A stretch of 28,466 nt of DNA from Planctomycetota bacterium. Lineage in GTDB: Bacteria > Planctomycetota > Planctomycetia > Pirellulales > Pirellulaceae. Positions within the stretch are counted from its first letter, which is position 1. Each line of letters begins with the position of its first letter. This document shows positions 8,993 through 16,137 of this stretch, piece after piece. The translations under genes and the position numbers were made by a program. Location of the stretch: positions 1-28,466 of the forward strand of contig JAJRVM010000103.1 in NCBI GenBank assembly GCA_024277285.1. Reading direction: 5' to 3'. A model generated the notes under the pieces. It saw only the letters and a list, made by a program, of their open reading frames with translations. It was not told where the DNA came from and ran no database searches.

Positions 8993-11770
8993 ATGCCTGA
9001 CGACTCACCCCTGTTCACGATCGTGTTGGCCGCAGGCAAGGGCCGGCGGATGCGCAACCGTTATATGCACAAAGTCTGCTTTGACGTGGCCGGCGTGCCG
9101 ACCATCATTCGAGCACTCGATACCTTCAATCGGCTGGGGGCGGTGCAAAACGTCGTGGTTGTGGGCGAAATGGCGGGACAAGTGGTCGAGACGGTCGGCG
9201 AGCAGTATTCAAATGTGGTGTTCGCCTACCAGGCCAATGCACTAGGGACTGGAGACGCCGCGCGCTGTGGGCTGCAAGCTCTTGCGCCCATGAGTGATTC
9301 GGCGCGTGTGCTGGTCGTTGCTGGCGACAAGATCATTGATACCGCGGTACTGGCCAATCTAATCAACCAGTTCGACGCCAGTGGCAGCGACTTGCAGATT
9401 CTGGCGACACCCGCCGAGTTAGGTGGTGCGTCGGCCGGTAGAGTGTTGGTCGATGCGGCGGGACGACCGGCCGGGATTGCGGAAGTGGCTGACATTCGTT
9501 TACGGACTTGCCGCGCCGCACTTGCCACCTGGTTGCACGCAACGGACCAGGATGTCAGCCGCGATCAAATTAACCAGATGCTTGCTGAGCAGGCGGGGAA
9601 ATCGCTACCCATGGAGCTGGTCTTTGACGAACACTTGGCACGTCAATTGGCGCAGATCCCCGCGACTGCCACTTTGGAACGGACGCGACTGATCGACTCG
9701 TTGCGCAAAGTACCGAACGACTTTCGGTTGGGCGACGACCCGACACCGCTGGCCGCCGCTGACGCGATGCAAGCGCCACTGCGCAATGAATCGGTCTATC
9801 TGGTGCGCAAAGGCGTGCTTGCGTACGGGCTGCAACACATGGGCGCCGACAATGCTCAAAGTGAACAATATCTGACCGACGCGATCGGCGCGATTCTATC
9901 GGCTCGCGACGACAACGGCATTCGCTTCCGCGCGGGTGTGGTCGCAACTGATTCACCGCACGATGTGATGTCGTACAACGATCCGGAAGAACTGCTGCGG
10001 ATCACCGACTACTTTCGTGGTCGGCGGCAACAGTCACTCAGCCAATTGCAACAGCGACTCGGGAATACCACAATTCGTACGGTTCGTGAGTGGTTGGAAC
10101 TGTTTCCGGAAAGCGATGACGCGGTCCCGCAAACCGATTCGGCACTGGCGGAGAATTACGGTGACGACGCGGAGCTATTGGACGAGCGGCGTCAGGCCTT
10201 TCGAGCGACATTATTGCGATTCGCGGCCGAGTTTGGAGACGACCGGCACGCCATCATTGTCCGTTCGCCTGGTCGGATCAACGTGATGGGACGTCACATC
10301 GACTATCAAGGCGGGTGTTGTAACCTGATGGCCGTCAATCAGGAAGTGGTCATGATCGTCTCGCCGCGCGATGACGACCGAATCGAAGTGCGTAATGTCG
10401 CTCCCGATCAATTCCCGGACGCTTCGATTTCGGTCGGGCGTCTGGTCAGCCAGTTGAATTGGGACGATTGGCTCAGCTGTATTAACTGCGAAGAATTGGA
10501 ACGCCATCTGCGTCAATCGGCAGGGCAGTGGAGCATCTACATCGAAGCGGCGATACTGCGGGTGCAGATGGCGTTTCGTGATCGGCTGCTTCAAGGCATG
10601 GACATTGTGGTGCATGGCAACATCCCTGTGGCGGCCGGCATGAGCTCGTCCTCGGCACTGGTCGTGTCGACCGCCGAGGCGGCCACGGCACTGCACGGAC
10701 TGGAAGTGACTCCCAGCCAGTTTGTGAACTTTTGTGGCGAAGGTGAGTGGTTTGTCGGCACGCGTGGCGGTAGCGCCGACCATGCGGCGATGAAATACGG
10801 TGCGAAGGGAACGATCAACCACGTCAAGTTCCATGACTTTGAATTGCTTCAGCAGATCCAGTTCCCCGAGACACATCGGATGGTGGTCTGCAACTCGTTC
10901 ATGCAAGCCAAGAAGGCTGCCGGGGCGAAATTGGCCTTCAACGCGCGCGTCGCGTCGTATCGTTTAGGAGTGGTGCTGGTTCGGGAGGAGTTTCCTAACT
11001 TTGCTCCTCTGATTCAATACGTACGTGATATTGACAGTGACGTGCTGAAGGTACCAACCGAACGGATTTATGAGATTCTCCTGTCGCTGCCCGAATCGCT
11101 GACGGCCCAGGAGGTGCGGCATCGGTTTTCCACGCACGAAGCATGGGAGCAGTTGGCGCCCTATTTCGACCGCGTGGAAGCAGATCGCGTCTACCCGGTG
11201 CGCGGCGTGATGTGGTTTGGAATCGCCGAGTGTGCTCGTGCCCGCCAGGCAGCCGTCTGCTTAGAAAAACGAGACATGTACGAACTCGGGAAACTGATGA
11301 AGATCTCCCATGACGGCGAACGCTGTTACCACGTAGACGATCAACTGAACGCCACGCCGTTCCAGATCGACATTTCTGACGATCGCCTGCACGCGTTGAT
11401 CGACGATTTGATCAGCTGGGATCACCAGCGCGGTGTGGCAGCACAAATCGCTCTGCAACCTGGCGCCTATCGTTGCAGTATTCGTGAAATCGATGCCCTG
11501 GTCGATATCGCGTGTCGCACGCCCGGTGTCCTTGGCGCTCAGATCGCCGGCGCCGGCCTTGGCGGCTGTGCCATGGTGCTGGTCGAATCGGCTGCGGTTA
11601 GCGAATTGATGGACCGCTTGAACCGGCTGTTCTACCAGCCGAACTCGTTGCCCTCGGGCGTCACCGTCTGTACGCCATCGGCGGGCAGCAGTCTGTTGAA
11701 GATTGGCACACTGACGCCGCGAACGGCACGTCCGGCAGAGGAACCGCTAACCAACGTTGATAAACGCTGA
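8993..11770 (+). CDS. Fusion of GlmU-like sugar-1-phosphate nucleotidyltransferase and galactokinase-like GHMP kinase
   Basis: The protein has 925 residues. Residues about 8-345 form a GlmU-like nucleotidyltransferase: LAAGKGRRM (12-20), ANALGTGDAARCGL matching the GlmU LGTGHA region, and DNAQSEQYLTDAIG matching NNAQGEYYLTD. Residues about 420-900 form a GHMP kinase of the galactokinase/GalNAc-kinase group: SPGRINVMGRHIDYQGG (425-441), the ATP loop AAGMSSSSAL (547-556), GTRGGSADH with the catalytic-base position Asp596, and a glycine-rich motif near 849-862. The two domains suggest phosphorylation of a free sugar at C1 followed by nucleotide activation, as in the Bacteroides Fkp fucose enzyme, which has the same domain order. 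The Glu that contacts the sugar O6 in galactokinase (GEHTDY) is Arg434 here, and the usual Tyr is Phe649, so the substrate is probably not plain galactose. There is no clear ribosome binding site, but the start is fixed by the nearby P-loop motif. Confidence 0.85.
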   Translation: MPDDSPLFTIVLAAGKGRRMRNRYMHKVCFDVAGVPTIIRALDTFNRLGAVQNVVVVGEMAGQVVETVGEQYSNVVFAYQANALGTGDAARCGLQALAPMSDSARVLVVAGDKIIDTAVLANLINQFDASGSDLQILATPAELGGASAGRVLVDAAGRPAGIAEVADIRLRTCRAALATWLHATDQDVSRDQINQMLAEQAGKSLPMELVFDEHLARQLAQIPATATLERTRLIDSLRKVPNDFRLGDDPTPLAAADAMQAPLRNESVYLVRKGVLAYGLQHMGADNAQSEQYLTDAIGAILSARDDNGIRFRAGVVATDSPHDVMSYNDPEELLRITDYFRGRRQQSLSQLQQRLGNTTIRTVREWLELFPESDDAVPQTDSALAENYGDDAELLDERRQAFRATLLRFAAEFGDDRHAIIVRSPGRINVMGRHIDYQGGCCNLMAVNQEVVMIVSPRDDDRIEVRNVAPDQFPDASISVGRLVSQLNWDDWLSCINCEELERHLRQSAGQWSIYIEAAILRVQMAFRDRLLQGMDIVVHGNIPVAAGMSSSSALVVSTAEAATALHGLEVTPSQFVNFCGEGEWFVGTRGGSADHAAMKYGAKGTINHVKFHDFELLQQIQFPETHRMVVCNSFMQAKKAAGAKLAFNARVASYRLGVVLVREEFPNFAPLIQYVRDIDSDVLKVPTERIYEILLSLPESLTAQEVRHRFSTHEAWEQLAPYFDRVEADRVYPVRGVMWFGIAECARARQAAVCLEKRDMYELGKLMKISHDGERCYHVDDQLNATPFQIDISDDRLHALIDDLISWDHQRGVAAQIALQPGAYRCSIREIDALVDIACRTPGVLGAQIAGAGLGGCAMVLVESAAVSELMDRLNRLFYQPNSLPSGVTVCTPSAGSSLLKIGTLTPRTARPAEEPLTNVDKR

Positions 11771-11779
11771 GCACGAATA

Positions 11780-11834
11780 GGCCCTCCGCCGGGCTTGCCC
11801 CGGCCGGGGGCACGACTGGTCAGCTACATGCAAC
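11780..11834 (-). repeat. Dispersed palindromic intergenic repeat, copy 3 (inverted)
   Basis: Reverse-complemented, this matches bases 24-78 of copy 1 at about 49 of 55 positions, including TAGCTGACCAGTCGTG and the CCGGGGCAAGCCCGG hairpin. It begins 10 bases after the stop codon of the fusion gene, a 3' location shared with the copy after glmS. Confidence 0.7.
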
Positions 11835-11970
11835 ACACCTCATTCGTTCCAACGGTCGAACCGAAAACTTGCCATTGACCGCCGCTCGGACATCCCAGCA
11901 TATCCATGCTGGCTTGGACTGTGTGAACGATTACCCGCGCGAGTGCGTCGCTGCGAACGGCGCTGTCGGT

Positions 11971-11976
11971 TATAAT
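11971..11976 (+). promoter_or_regulatory. Possible -10 element TATAAT
   Basis: A consensus TATAAT lies 53 bases before the start of the small membrane protein gene at 12029. No good -35 box is seen at 16-18 bases upstream, so this is a weak prediction. Confidence 0.3.
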
Positions 11977-12028
11977 CGGACCCGAGTGTGCGAAGTCTGC
12001 CGGGCGAGACAGGGCGAGAGGAACTTGG

Positions 12029-12433
12029 ATGAAACCAAAAGGGAACGGATCGGAAGATGGTTTGCGGTGGCGTATCCCCTACACGCGTGCGTGGAACATC
12101 GGCATGCGCACCGCACATATTGCTGTGACGAGTGTCTTGGTCGGCGGGCACGTGTTTGATGTTCCGAAGACGCAACTCATGCCATGGCTGCAAGCAACGA
12201 TTGTCACGGGTGCGGCATTGATTCTGCTGGAGTCTTTCCCGCGTCTGTGCTGGTTCTATCAAGGACGAGGGCTATTCGTGATGGCGAAATTGGGGCTGTT
12301 GGCGAGTATCCCGTGGGCTTGGAGCTACCGAGTGCCGATCTTGTTTACGGTGATCATCATTGCCTCGGTCGGTGCGCATATGTCCGGCCGATTTCGATAT
12401 TATTCGGTCATCCACCGTCGCGTGCTGGATTGA
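12029..12433 (+). CDS. Small integral membrane protein, function unknown
   Basis: This is a 134-residue protein with a short charged N-terminus and about four hydrophobic segments: near residues 27-43, 52-68, 82-98 and 101-117. It ends in a basic cytoplasmic-looking tail (RFRYYSVIHRRVLD). I do not recognise a named family. An AGAGGA site (12017-12022) lies 6 bases before the ATG. Its stop codon (12431-12433) overlaps the ribosome binding site of the thioesterase gene that starts 8 bases later, which indicates translational coupling in one operon. Confidence 0.75.
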   Translation: MKPKGNGSEDGLRWRIPYTRAWNIGMRTAHIAVTSVLVGGHVFDVPKTQLMPWLQATIVTGAALILLESFPRLCWFYQGRGLFVMAKLGLLASIPWAWSYRVPILFTVIIIASVGAHMSGRFRYYSVIHRRVLD

Positions 12434-12441
12434 GGAGCAAC

Positions 12442-12840
12442 ATGAAGCGTCTTCCCAAAGTTGGCGACACCGGCCAGCAAGTATTCACGGTCCTGGAATC
12501 GCACAGTATCGACATCGCCGATGACGCGGCATTGGCCGTGCTCAGCACACCGTCGCTGATCTGGTATCTGGAACATGCGGCGCGTGATGCGTTGTCTGGT
12601 GTTCTTGAGCCCAGCGAGACATCGGTGGGGATAAGCGTTGATGTTGAGCACGTGGCGGCCACTCCCAAAGGGCATCAAGTCCATTGTGTGGCACGGGTGA
12701 TCCATGTGGATCGCACTCTGGTCACGTTTCAAGTGACTGCCGAGGACGCGCATGAGCCGATTGCTCGGGGTGTCCACAAGCGGCGCGTGGTCAGCATCGA
12801 GCGGTTTCAGGCTCACGTCCGAAAGAAAATGCTCGGTTAG
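12442..12840 (+). CDS. Hotdog-fold thioesterase, FlK (fluoroacetyl-CoA thioesterase)-like
   Basis: This 132-residue protein is about the length of FlK-type single-hotdog acyl-CoA thioesterases. Motifs in order are STPSLIWYLEHAARDAL, TSVGISVDVEHVAATPKG, and a final strand ending RRVVSIERFQ. Thr36, Glu44 and His70 have exactly the spacing of the FlK catalytic residues Thr42, Glu50 and His76, so it should be an active thioesterase. The substrate is unknown; members of this family occur in many bacteria that never meet fluoroacetate, so a general acyl-CoA role is more likely. GAGGAG (12432-12437) lies 4 bases before the ATG. The same frame is open upstream to 12184, but that would overlap the membrane protein gene. 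It is probably cotranscribed with that gene. Confidence 0.85.
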   Translation: MKRLPKVGDTGQQVFTVLESHSIDIADDAALAVLSTPSLIWYLEHAARDALSGVLEPSETSVGISVDVEHVAATPKGHQVHCVARVIHVDRTLVTFQVTAEDAHEPIARGVHKRRVVSIERFQAHVRKKMLG

Positions 12841-12886
12841 GGCGATTGGATGGCCACTGGACACGGCATGTGTCTCCCCGGCATTT

Positions 12887-12947
12887 ATCTCACCGGTTCC
12901 GCTCCCCGCGTAGCGGCGCGCGCGTCAATTTGCTAGAACGGTGAGAT
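12887..12947. other. Structured inverted repeat between thioesterase and transporter genes
   Basis: ATCTCACCGGTTC (12887-12899) pairs with GAACGGTGAGAT (12936-12947), giving a 12-bp stem with one bulged G. Inside it a smaller hairpin, CCGCT-ccccgcgt-AGCGG (12899-12916), can form. The element lies 46 bases after the thioesterase stop and about 90 bases before the transporter start. It could be a terminator-type structure, an mRNA leader element of the transporter, or a regulator site. No known riboswitch was recognised. Confidence 0.45.
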
Positions 12948-13021
12948 CCTATCGTTGAACAGAATCGTTGATCAGCATGTCAACGTTCGTAGCTTCTAGG
13001 GATTAGATCGGTCCGAGGCCT

Positions 13022-13026
13022 GGGAG
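13022..13026 (+). promoter_or_regulatory. Ribosome binding site deciding the transporter start
   Basis: GGGAG lies 10 bases before the ATG at 13037. The alternative TTG at 13028 would be only one base away, too close to be used. Confidence 0.6.
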
Positions 13027-13036
13027 ATTGCCGGTA

Positions 13037-14353
13037 ATGTCGATAGTGCAAAAGGAAGTGTTAGGTGACCAACGATCGTCGGGCACGTTGCTAGGGCGTC
13101 TCTCGCTGATGATGTTCCTGCAGTATTTTGTCCAAGGCGCTTATTTGCCGATCGCAGCCGTGTATGTGGAACGGACGCTCGGTTTTACCAGCATTCAAGC
13201 GGGACTATTTATCTCGGCGCTGTCGATCGGCCCCATCTTGGCGCCCTTCATCATTGGCCAGTTAGTGGACCGGTTCTTTGCGACCGAGCGGGTCATGGCG
13301 ATGTGTCACTTGGTCGGTGGCGTTCTCATGCTGTTGCTCGCGACGCAGACTGCGGTTGTGCCGGTCATTGTCCTAGGCACGGTCTATTCGATCTTGTACG
13401 TCCCCACCATGATGCTTAGCAACTCGTTGGCCTTCCAACACTTGAAGGACAGCGAACTCGAGTTTCCGTGGATACGGCTGTTTGGGACGTTAGGGTTCAT
13501 TGTCCCCGCCTATCTGGTCGAGTTCTGGTGGCTGTACGACTTGAAGGGCGAAGAACTCAACGCCGCACGTTCGATTGTCTTTACGTTGTCTGGGGCAGCG
13601 GGAATAGTGCTGGCTTTCTACAGCCTGACGTTGCCGCATACACCACCGGAACGCAAGAAGCAGAGCTACGCGCCTGGCATCGTGATCAACATGATGCGGA
13701 ACCAGGATTTTCGCGTTTTGGTTATCGTTAGCTTCTTGATCGCGATCGCACATCAATTCGTCCAAGCATGGTTCAGCCCATTCATGCGAGATATTCTCGA
13801 CACGGGCGATTGGGGGGCTTACGAACAGAGTATCAGCTCGGTGGGCCAGATCTGCGAACTGGCGGTACTCGCCGGGTTAGGGTTGCTGATCAAGCGGCTT
13901 GGCTTCAAGCGAACGATGTTGTTGGGTCTAAGTGCTTACCTGTTGCGTTGTCTCTTGTTCGCGTTGGTCTTTTATCTTGACGTGACTCCGACTGGCAAAG
14001 TGGCCATTGCGGCGGTCGGCCAAGCGCTGCACGGGTTCTGTTTCGGTTGCTTTATGGCCGTCGGCTATATGTATGTTGATCGTATTGCTCCGATTGACGT
14101 GCGTGGCAGCATGCAAACGCTGTACGGTGTGTTTGTCCTGTCGCTCGGGTTCTTTGTCGGTGGGTTCTCCGGTGGATGGGTCACCGCATTTTTCACGCAG
14201 TCGGTAGGAGAGACCACACACCGCAACTGGATGGCGATCTGGTTAAGCTGTGCCTCGGTCTGTGCGTTGTGCCTGGTGTTGTTCGCCATGTTCTTCCCCA
14301 ATCGCGATCCGATACGCGCTGATGACGAAGGGTATTACATAACTGACGGTTAG
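13037..14353 (+). CDS. MFS transporter of the nucleoside:H+ symporter (NupG-like) family
   Basis: This is a 438-residue inner-membrane transporter with about 12 hydrophobic segments, the family's normal size. The start RLSLMMFLQYFVQGAYLP, then ALSIGPILAPFIIGQLVDRFFATERV, resembles the NupG/XapB nucleoside symporter group more than sugar MFS carriers. RLFGTLGFI lies before a long central loop with the basic stretch PPERKKQ, typical of the MFS mid-point. The second half contains ALHGFCFGCFMAVGYMYVDR and DVRGSMQTLYG. Substrate is inferred to be a nucleoside or similar, but planctomycete members may carry other compounds. It stands alone between a structured inverted repeat and the PncC gene, 135 bases downstream. 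Confidence 0.85.
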   Translation: MSIVQKEVLGDQRSSGTLLGRLSLMMFLQYFVQGAYLPIAAVYVERTLGFTSIQAGLFISALSIGPILAPFIIGQLVDRFFATERVMAMCHLVGGVLMLLLATQTAVVPVIVLGTVYSILYVPTMMLSNSLAFQHLKDSELEFPWIRLFGTLGFIVPAYLVEFWWLYDLKGEELNAARSIVFTLSGAAGIVLAFYSLTLPHTPPERKKQSYAPGIVINMMRNQDFRVLVIVSFLIAIAHQFVQAWFSPFMRDILDTGDWGAYEQSISSVGQICELAVLAGLGLLIKRLGFKRTMLLGLSAYLLRCLLFALVFYLDVTPTGKVAIAAVGQALHGFCFGCFMAVGYMYVDRIAPIDVRGSMQTLYGVFVLSLGFFVGGFSGGWVTAFFTQSVGETTHRNWMAIWLSCASVCALCLVLFAMFFPNRDPIRADDEGYYITDG

Positions 14354-14488
14354 CGGAAGCGCACCTGTTTAGCCGTTTGCAGCGTTTGCCGAAGTGAGGG
14401 ACCCCCACGCGCTTGCCCCGTAGGTAAACGAGTTTTGCCAGCCCAATAAACTTCTTCACTCGTCGCCTGACGGCTGGAGGATTTCATC

Positions 14489-14992
14489 ATGTCGACGCTC
14501 TCACAAGCAGCTCAACGTCTGGCGCGATATCTTGCCGTGACCAACAGGCGGATTGTCTTTGCGGAAAGTTGTACGGCTGGTTTGGCGTCCGCATCGCTGG
14601 CGAGCGTCCCGGGAATCTCACGGTGGCTTTGTGGCAGCGCGGTTACGTATCGCGAGCAAACCAAGGTCGATTGGCTGGGCGTGGCGGCCGACGATATTAC
14701 GCAGTGGGATGTGGTCAGCGCCACAGTGGCCATGGCGATGGCGAAGGGCATTCTGCACCGCACTGCCGAAGCGGATTTTGCTGGGGCGATTACCGGTCAC
14801 TTGGGCCCCGATGCTCCGAAGGATCTTGACGGCATCGTCTTCATTGGGATTGCTTGGCGCGAGCCGGATGGGACCACACGGGCGGAATCGTCACGGCATC
14901 GGCTCCATTCAGACACGCGCCGGTCACGGCAAGTCGAGGCGGCTGGTTTGCTGTTGGACCAAGTTGGCACACATCGTTTCGGTGAGACCTGA
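14489..14992 (+). CDS. pncC: Stand-alone CinA C-terminal domain protein (PncC-type nicotinamide-nucleotide amidase)
   Basis: This 167-residue protein consists of the CinA C-terminal domain alone. PncC family enzymes deamidate nicotinamide mononucleotide to nicotinate mononucleotide in the pyridine nucleotide salvage cycle. The key motif is FAESCTAG, with the nucleophile Ser27, followed by CGSAVTYREQTK and a glycine motif AITGHLGPDAP. The last differs from the common TGIAGP form, so activity is likely but not certain. GGAGG (14476-14480) sits 8 bases before the ATG. The N-terminal MoCF-like half of full CinA is absent, which is normal for PncC. Confidence 0.88.
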   Translation: MSTLSQAAQRLARYLAVTNRRIVFAESCTAGLASASLASVPGISRWLCGSAVTYREQTKVDWLGVAADDITQWDVVSATVAMAMAKGILHRTAEADFAGAITGHLGPDAPKDLDGIVFIGIAWREPDGTTRAESSRHRLHSDTRRSRQVEAAGLLLDQVGTHRFGET

Positions 14993-14995
14993 TTC

Positions 14996-15040
14996 TTATC
15001 GGGCTTGTCTAGGGTGGAATCACGACAGGCCAGATACCGG
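14996..15040 (-). repeat. Degenerate copy of the dispersed palindromic repeat
   Basis: Read in reverse it has CTGGCCTGTCGTG followed by AGACAAGCCCGATAAG, a weak match to the unit at 15-80. It starts a few bases after the PncC stop codon, the same 3' placement as the copies after glmS and the fusion gene. Confidence 0.4.
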
Positions 15041-15084
15041 CGAAAGTAACGTAGCAGACCGCGCCTTCGGAGACAACACTCATC

Positions 15085-15966
15085 ATGGCGTCACCCAACA
15101 CCGTTGGCGGTACAGTGCTCTTGGCCGGTGCGACGGTCGTATTCATGATCTGTTGCGCGGGGGTTGCGCCGTTGATGGATGCCTATTCGCCCAATGATGT
15201 CGAGGCCGTATTGGTTTCCTTCTGCGTGGGGGCGATACTGGCCGCGGTCTGTTTGGTAACGGCATGGAGCGCATTGGGACCGGGAACTCCTGTGCAGCGA
15301 ATGGGGTTGAGCTTCATTTCCGCCGTCGGTTTGCTGGCAATCTGGAGTGCCGGTTACGACTATTCGGCCAATCATACGTTGGGCCAGTTAAGTGATGATA
15401 CGGCCCCATTGCTCTTGTTCATGCCGTTAGTTTGGCTTGTCGTGCAATTGCCACTTTGGGCCATGGGGCAACTGTTTCGATGGAGAATTGTCGATCCGCA
15501 GCCGATGCGTGAAGCGGTTTCGCCTCGCCCTCTGACAACACGTGGGATCATGCTATTCACCGCGTTGGTGGCGGGCGCACTCGGCAGTGCGAGGTTGGGC
15601 CTGAGCATTGGTCTGTTCGGTGTGTCAGACGAAAGAATGGTCATTCTCGTGTCGGGGCTGGTCTGCACAAGTATGAACGTGTTTGGCACGCTGCCGATTC
15701 TCTTCATGGCTTTGCGTGCCAAACGTGTGACGTTGGCGTTGCTGGGGATTGTCAGTCACACCGTTTTTTGCCTGTTGCTCATCTCATGGGTCTTCGTTCT
15801 GGCGACAGGAAGTGCTGGGGGCATCGAGGGATTGAGAATGATTAGCGCGCTGTTGCTAAGTTACACAACGATGATGGTGATTCCCCTATTCGGACTTCGC
15901 CTGCTGGGTCTTCGTCTGCAATCGGGACGCAGAGTGGGACCGCACTCCGTGCGGTCAAATGAGTAA
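15085..15966 (+). CDS. Polytopic membrane protein, function unknown
   Basis: This 293-residue protein has about eight hydrophobic segments, near residues 9-31, 41-62, 74-90, 106-128, 152-172, 183-205, 214-236 and 248-274. Nothing identifies a family. CGGAG (15068-15072) precedes the ATG by 12 bases. The last nine residues (GPHSVRSNE) are encoded by a palindromic repeat unit that also supplies the TAA stop, and a second copy of that unit follows directly. The natural C-terminus may therefore have been replaced or extended by repeat insertion. Confidence 0.7.
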   Translation: MASPNTVGGTVLLAGATVVFMICCAGVAPLMDAYSPNDVEAVLVSFCVGAILAAVCLVTAWSALGPGTPVQRMGLSFISAVGLLAIWSAGYDYSANHTLGQLSDDTAPLLLFMPLVWLVVQLPLWAMGQLFRWRIVDPQPMREAVSPRPLTTRGIMLFTALVAGALGSARLGLSIGLFGVSDERMVILVSGLVCTSMNVFGTLPILFMALRAKRVTLALLGIVSHTVFCLLLISWVFVLATGSAGGIEGLRMISALLLSYTTMMVIPLFGLRLLGLRLQSGRRVGPHSVRSNE

Positions 15967-16003
15967 GGCGTGGGACCGCACTCCGTGCGGTCAAGCAAGT
16001 AAG
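15934..16003. repeat. Tandem pair of GGACCGCAC-hairpin repeats overlapping a gene end
   Basis: Two 34-base units, 15934-15967 and 15970-16003, differ at only three positions or so. Each contains the perfect stem GACCGCAC-tcc-GTGCGGTC followed by AA..NAGTAAG. The first unit is translated as the C-terminus of the upstream membrane protein. The pair could serve as a transcription-stop structure. A two-copy array is too short for a CRISPR. Confidence 0.8.
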
Positions 16004-16137
16004 AGGCCCGTTTCTTGGGTTGTGTTTCGGCTCGCTTGACAAACCGATTCACAAGTCGCACAAAGTCGTTTGAGGACCGTTATCTGCGCCGAGCTTAACG
16101 GTCTAACGGCAGACTGTCAGTTGTCAATCGATTCGCG

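Noticed and set aside
8685..9245. 186-codon plus-strand frame overlapping the fusion gene start
   Set aside because: It overlaps the nucleotidyltransferase domain by about 250 bases out of frame and is rich in Trp, Arg and Cys with no known domain.
15934..16003. CRISPR array
   Set aside because: Only two units, with a 2-base gap in place of spacers and no cas genes nearby.
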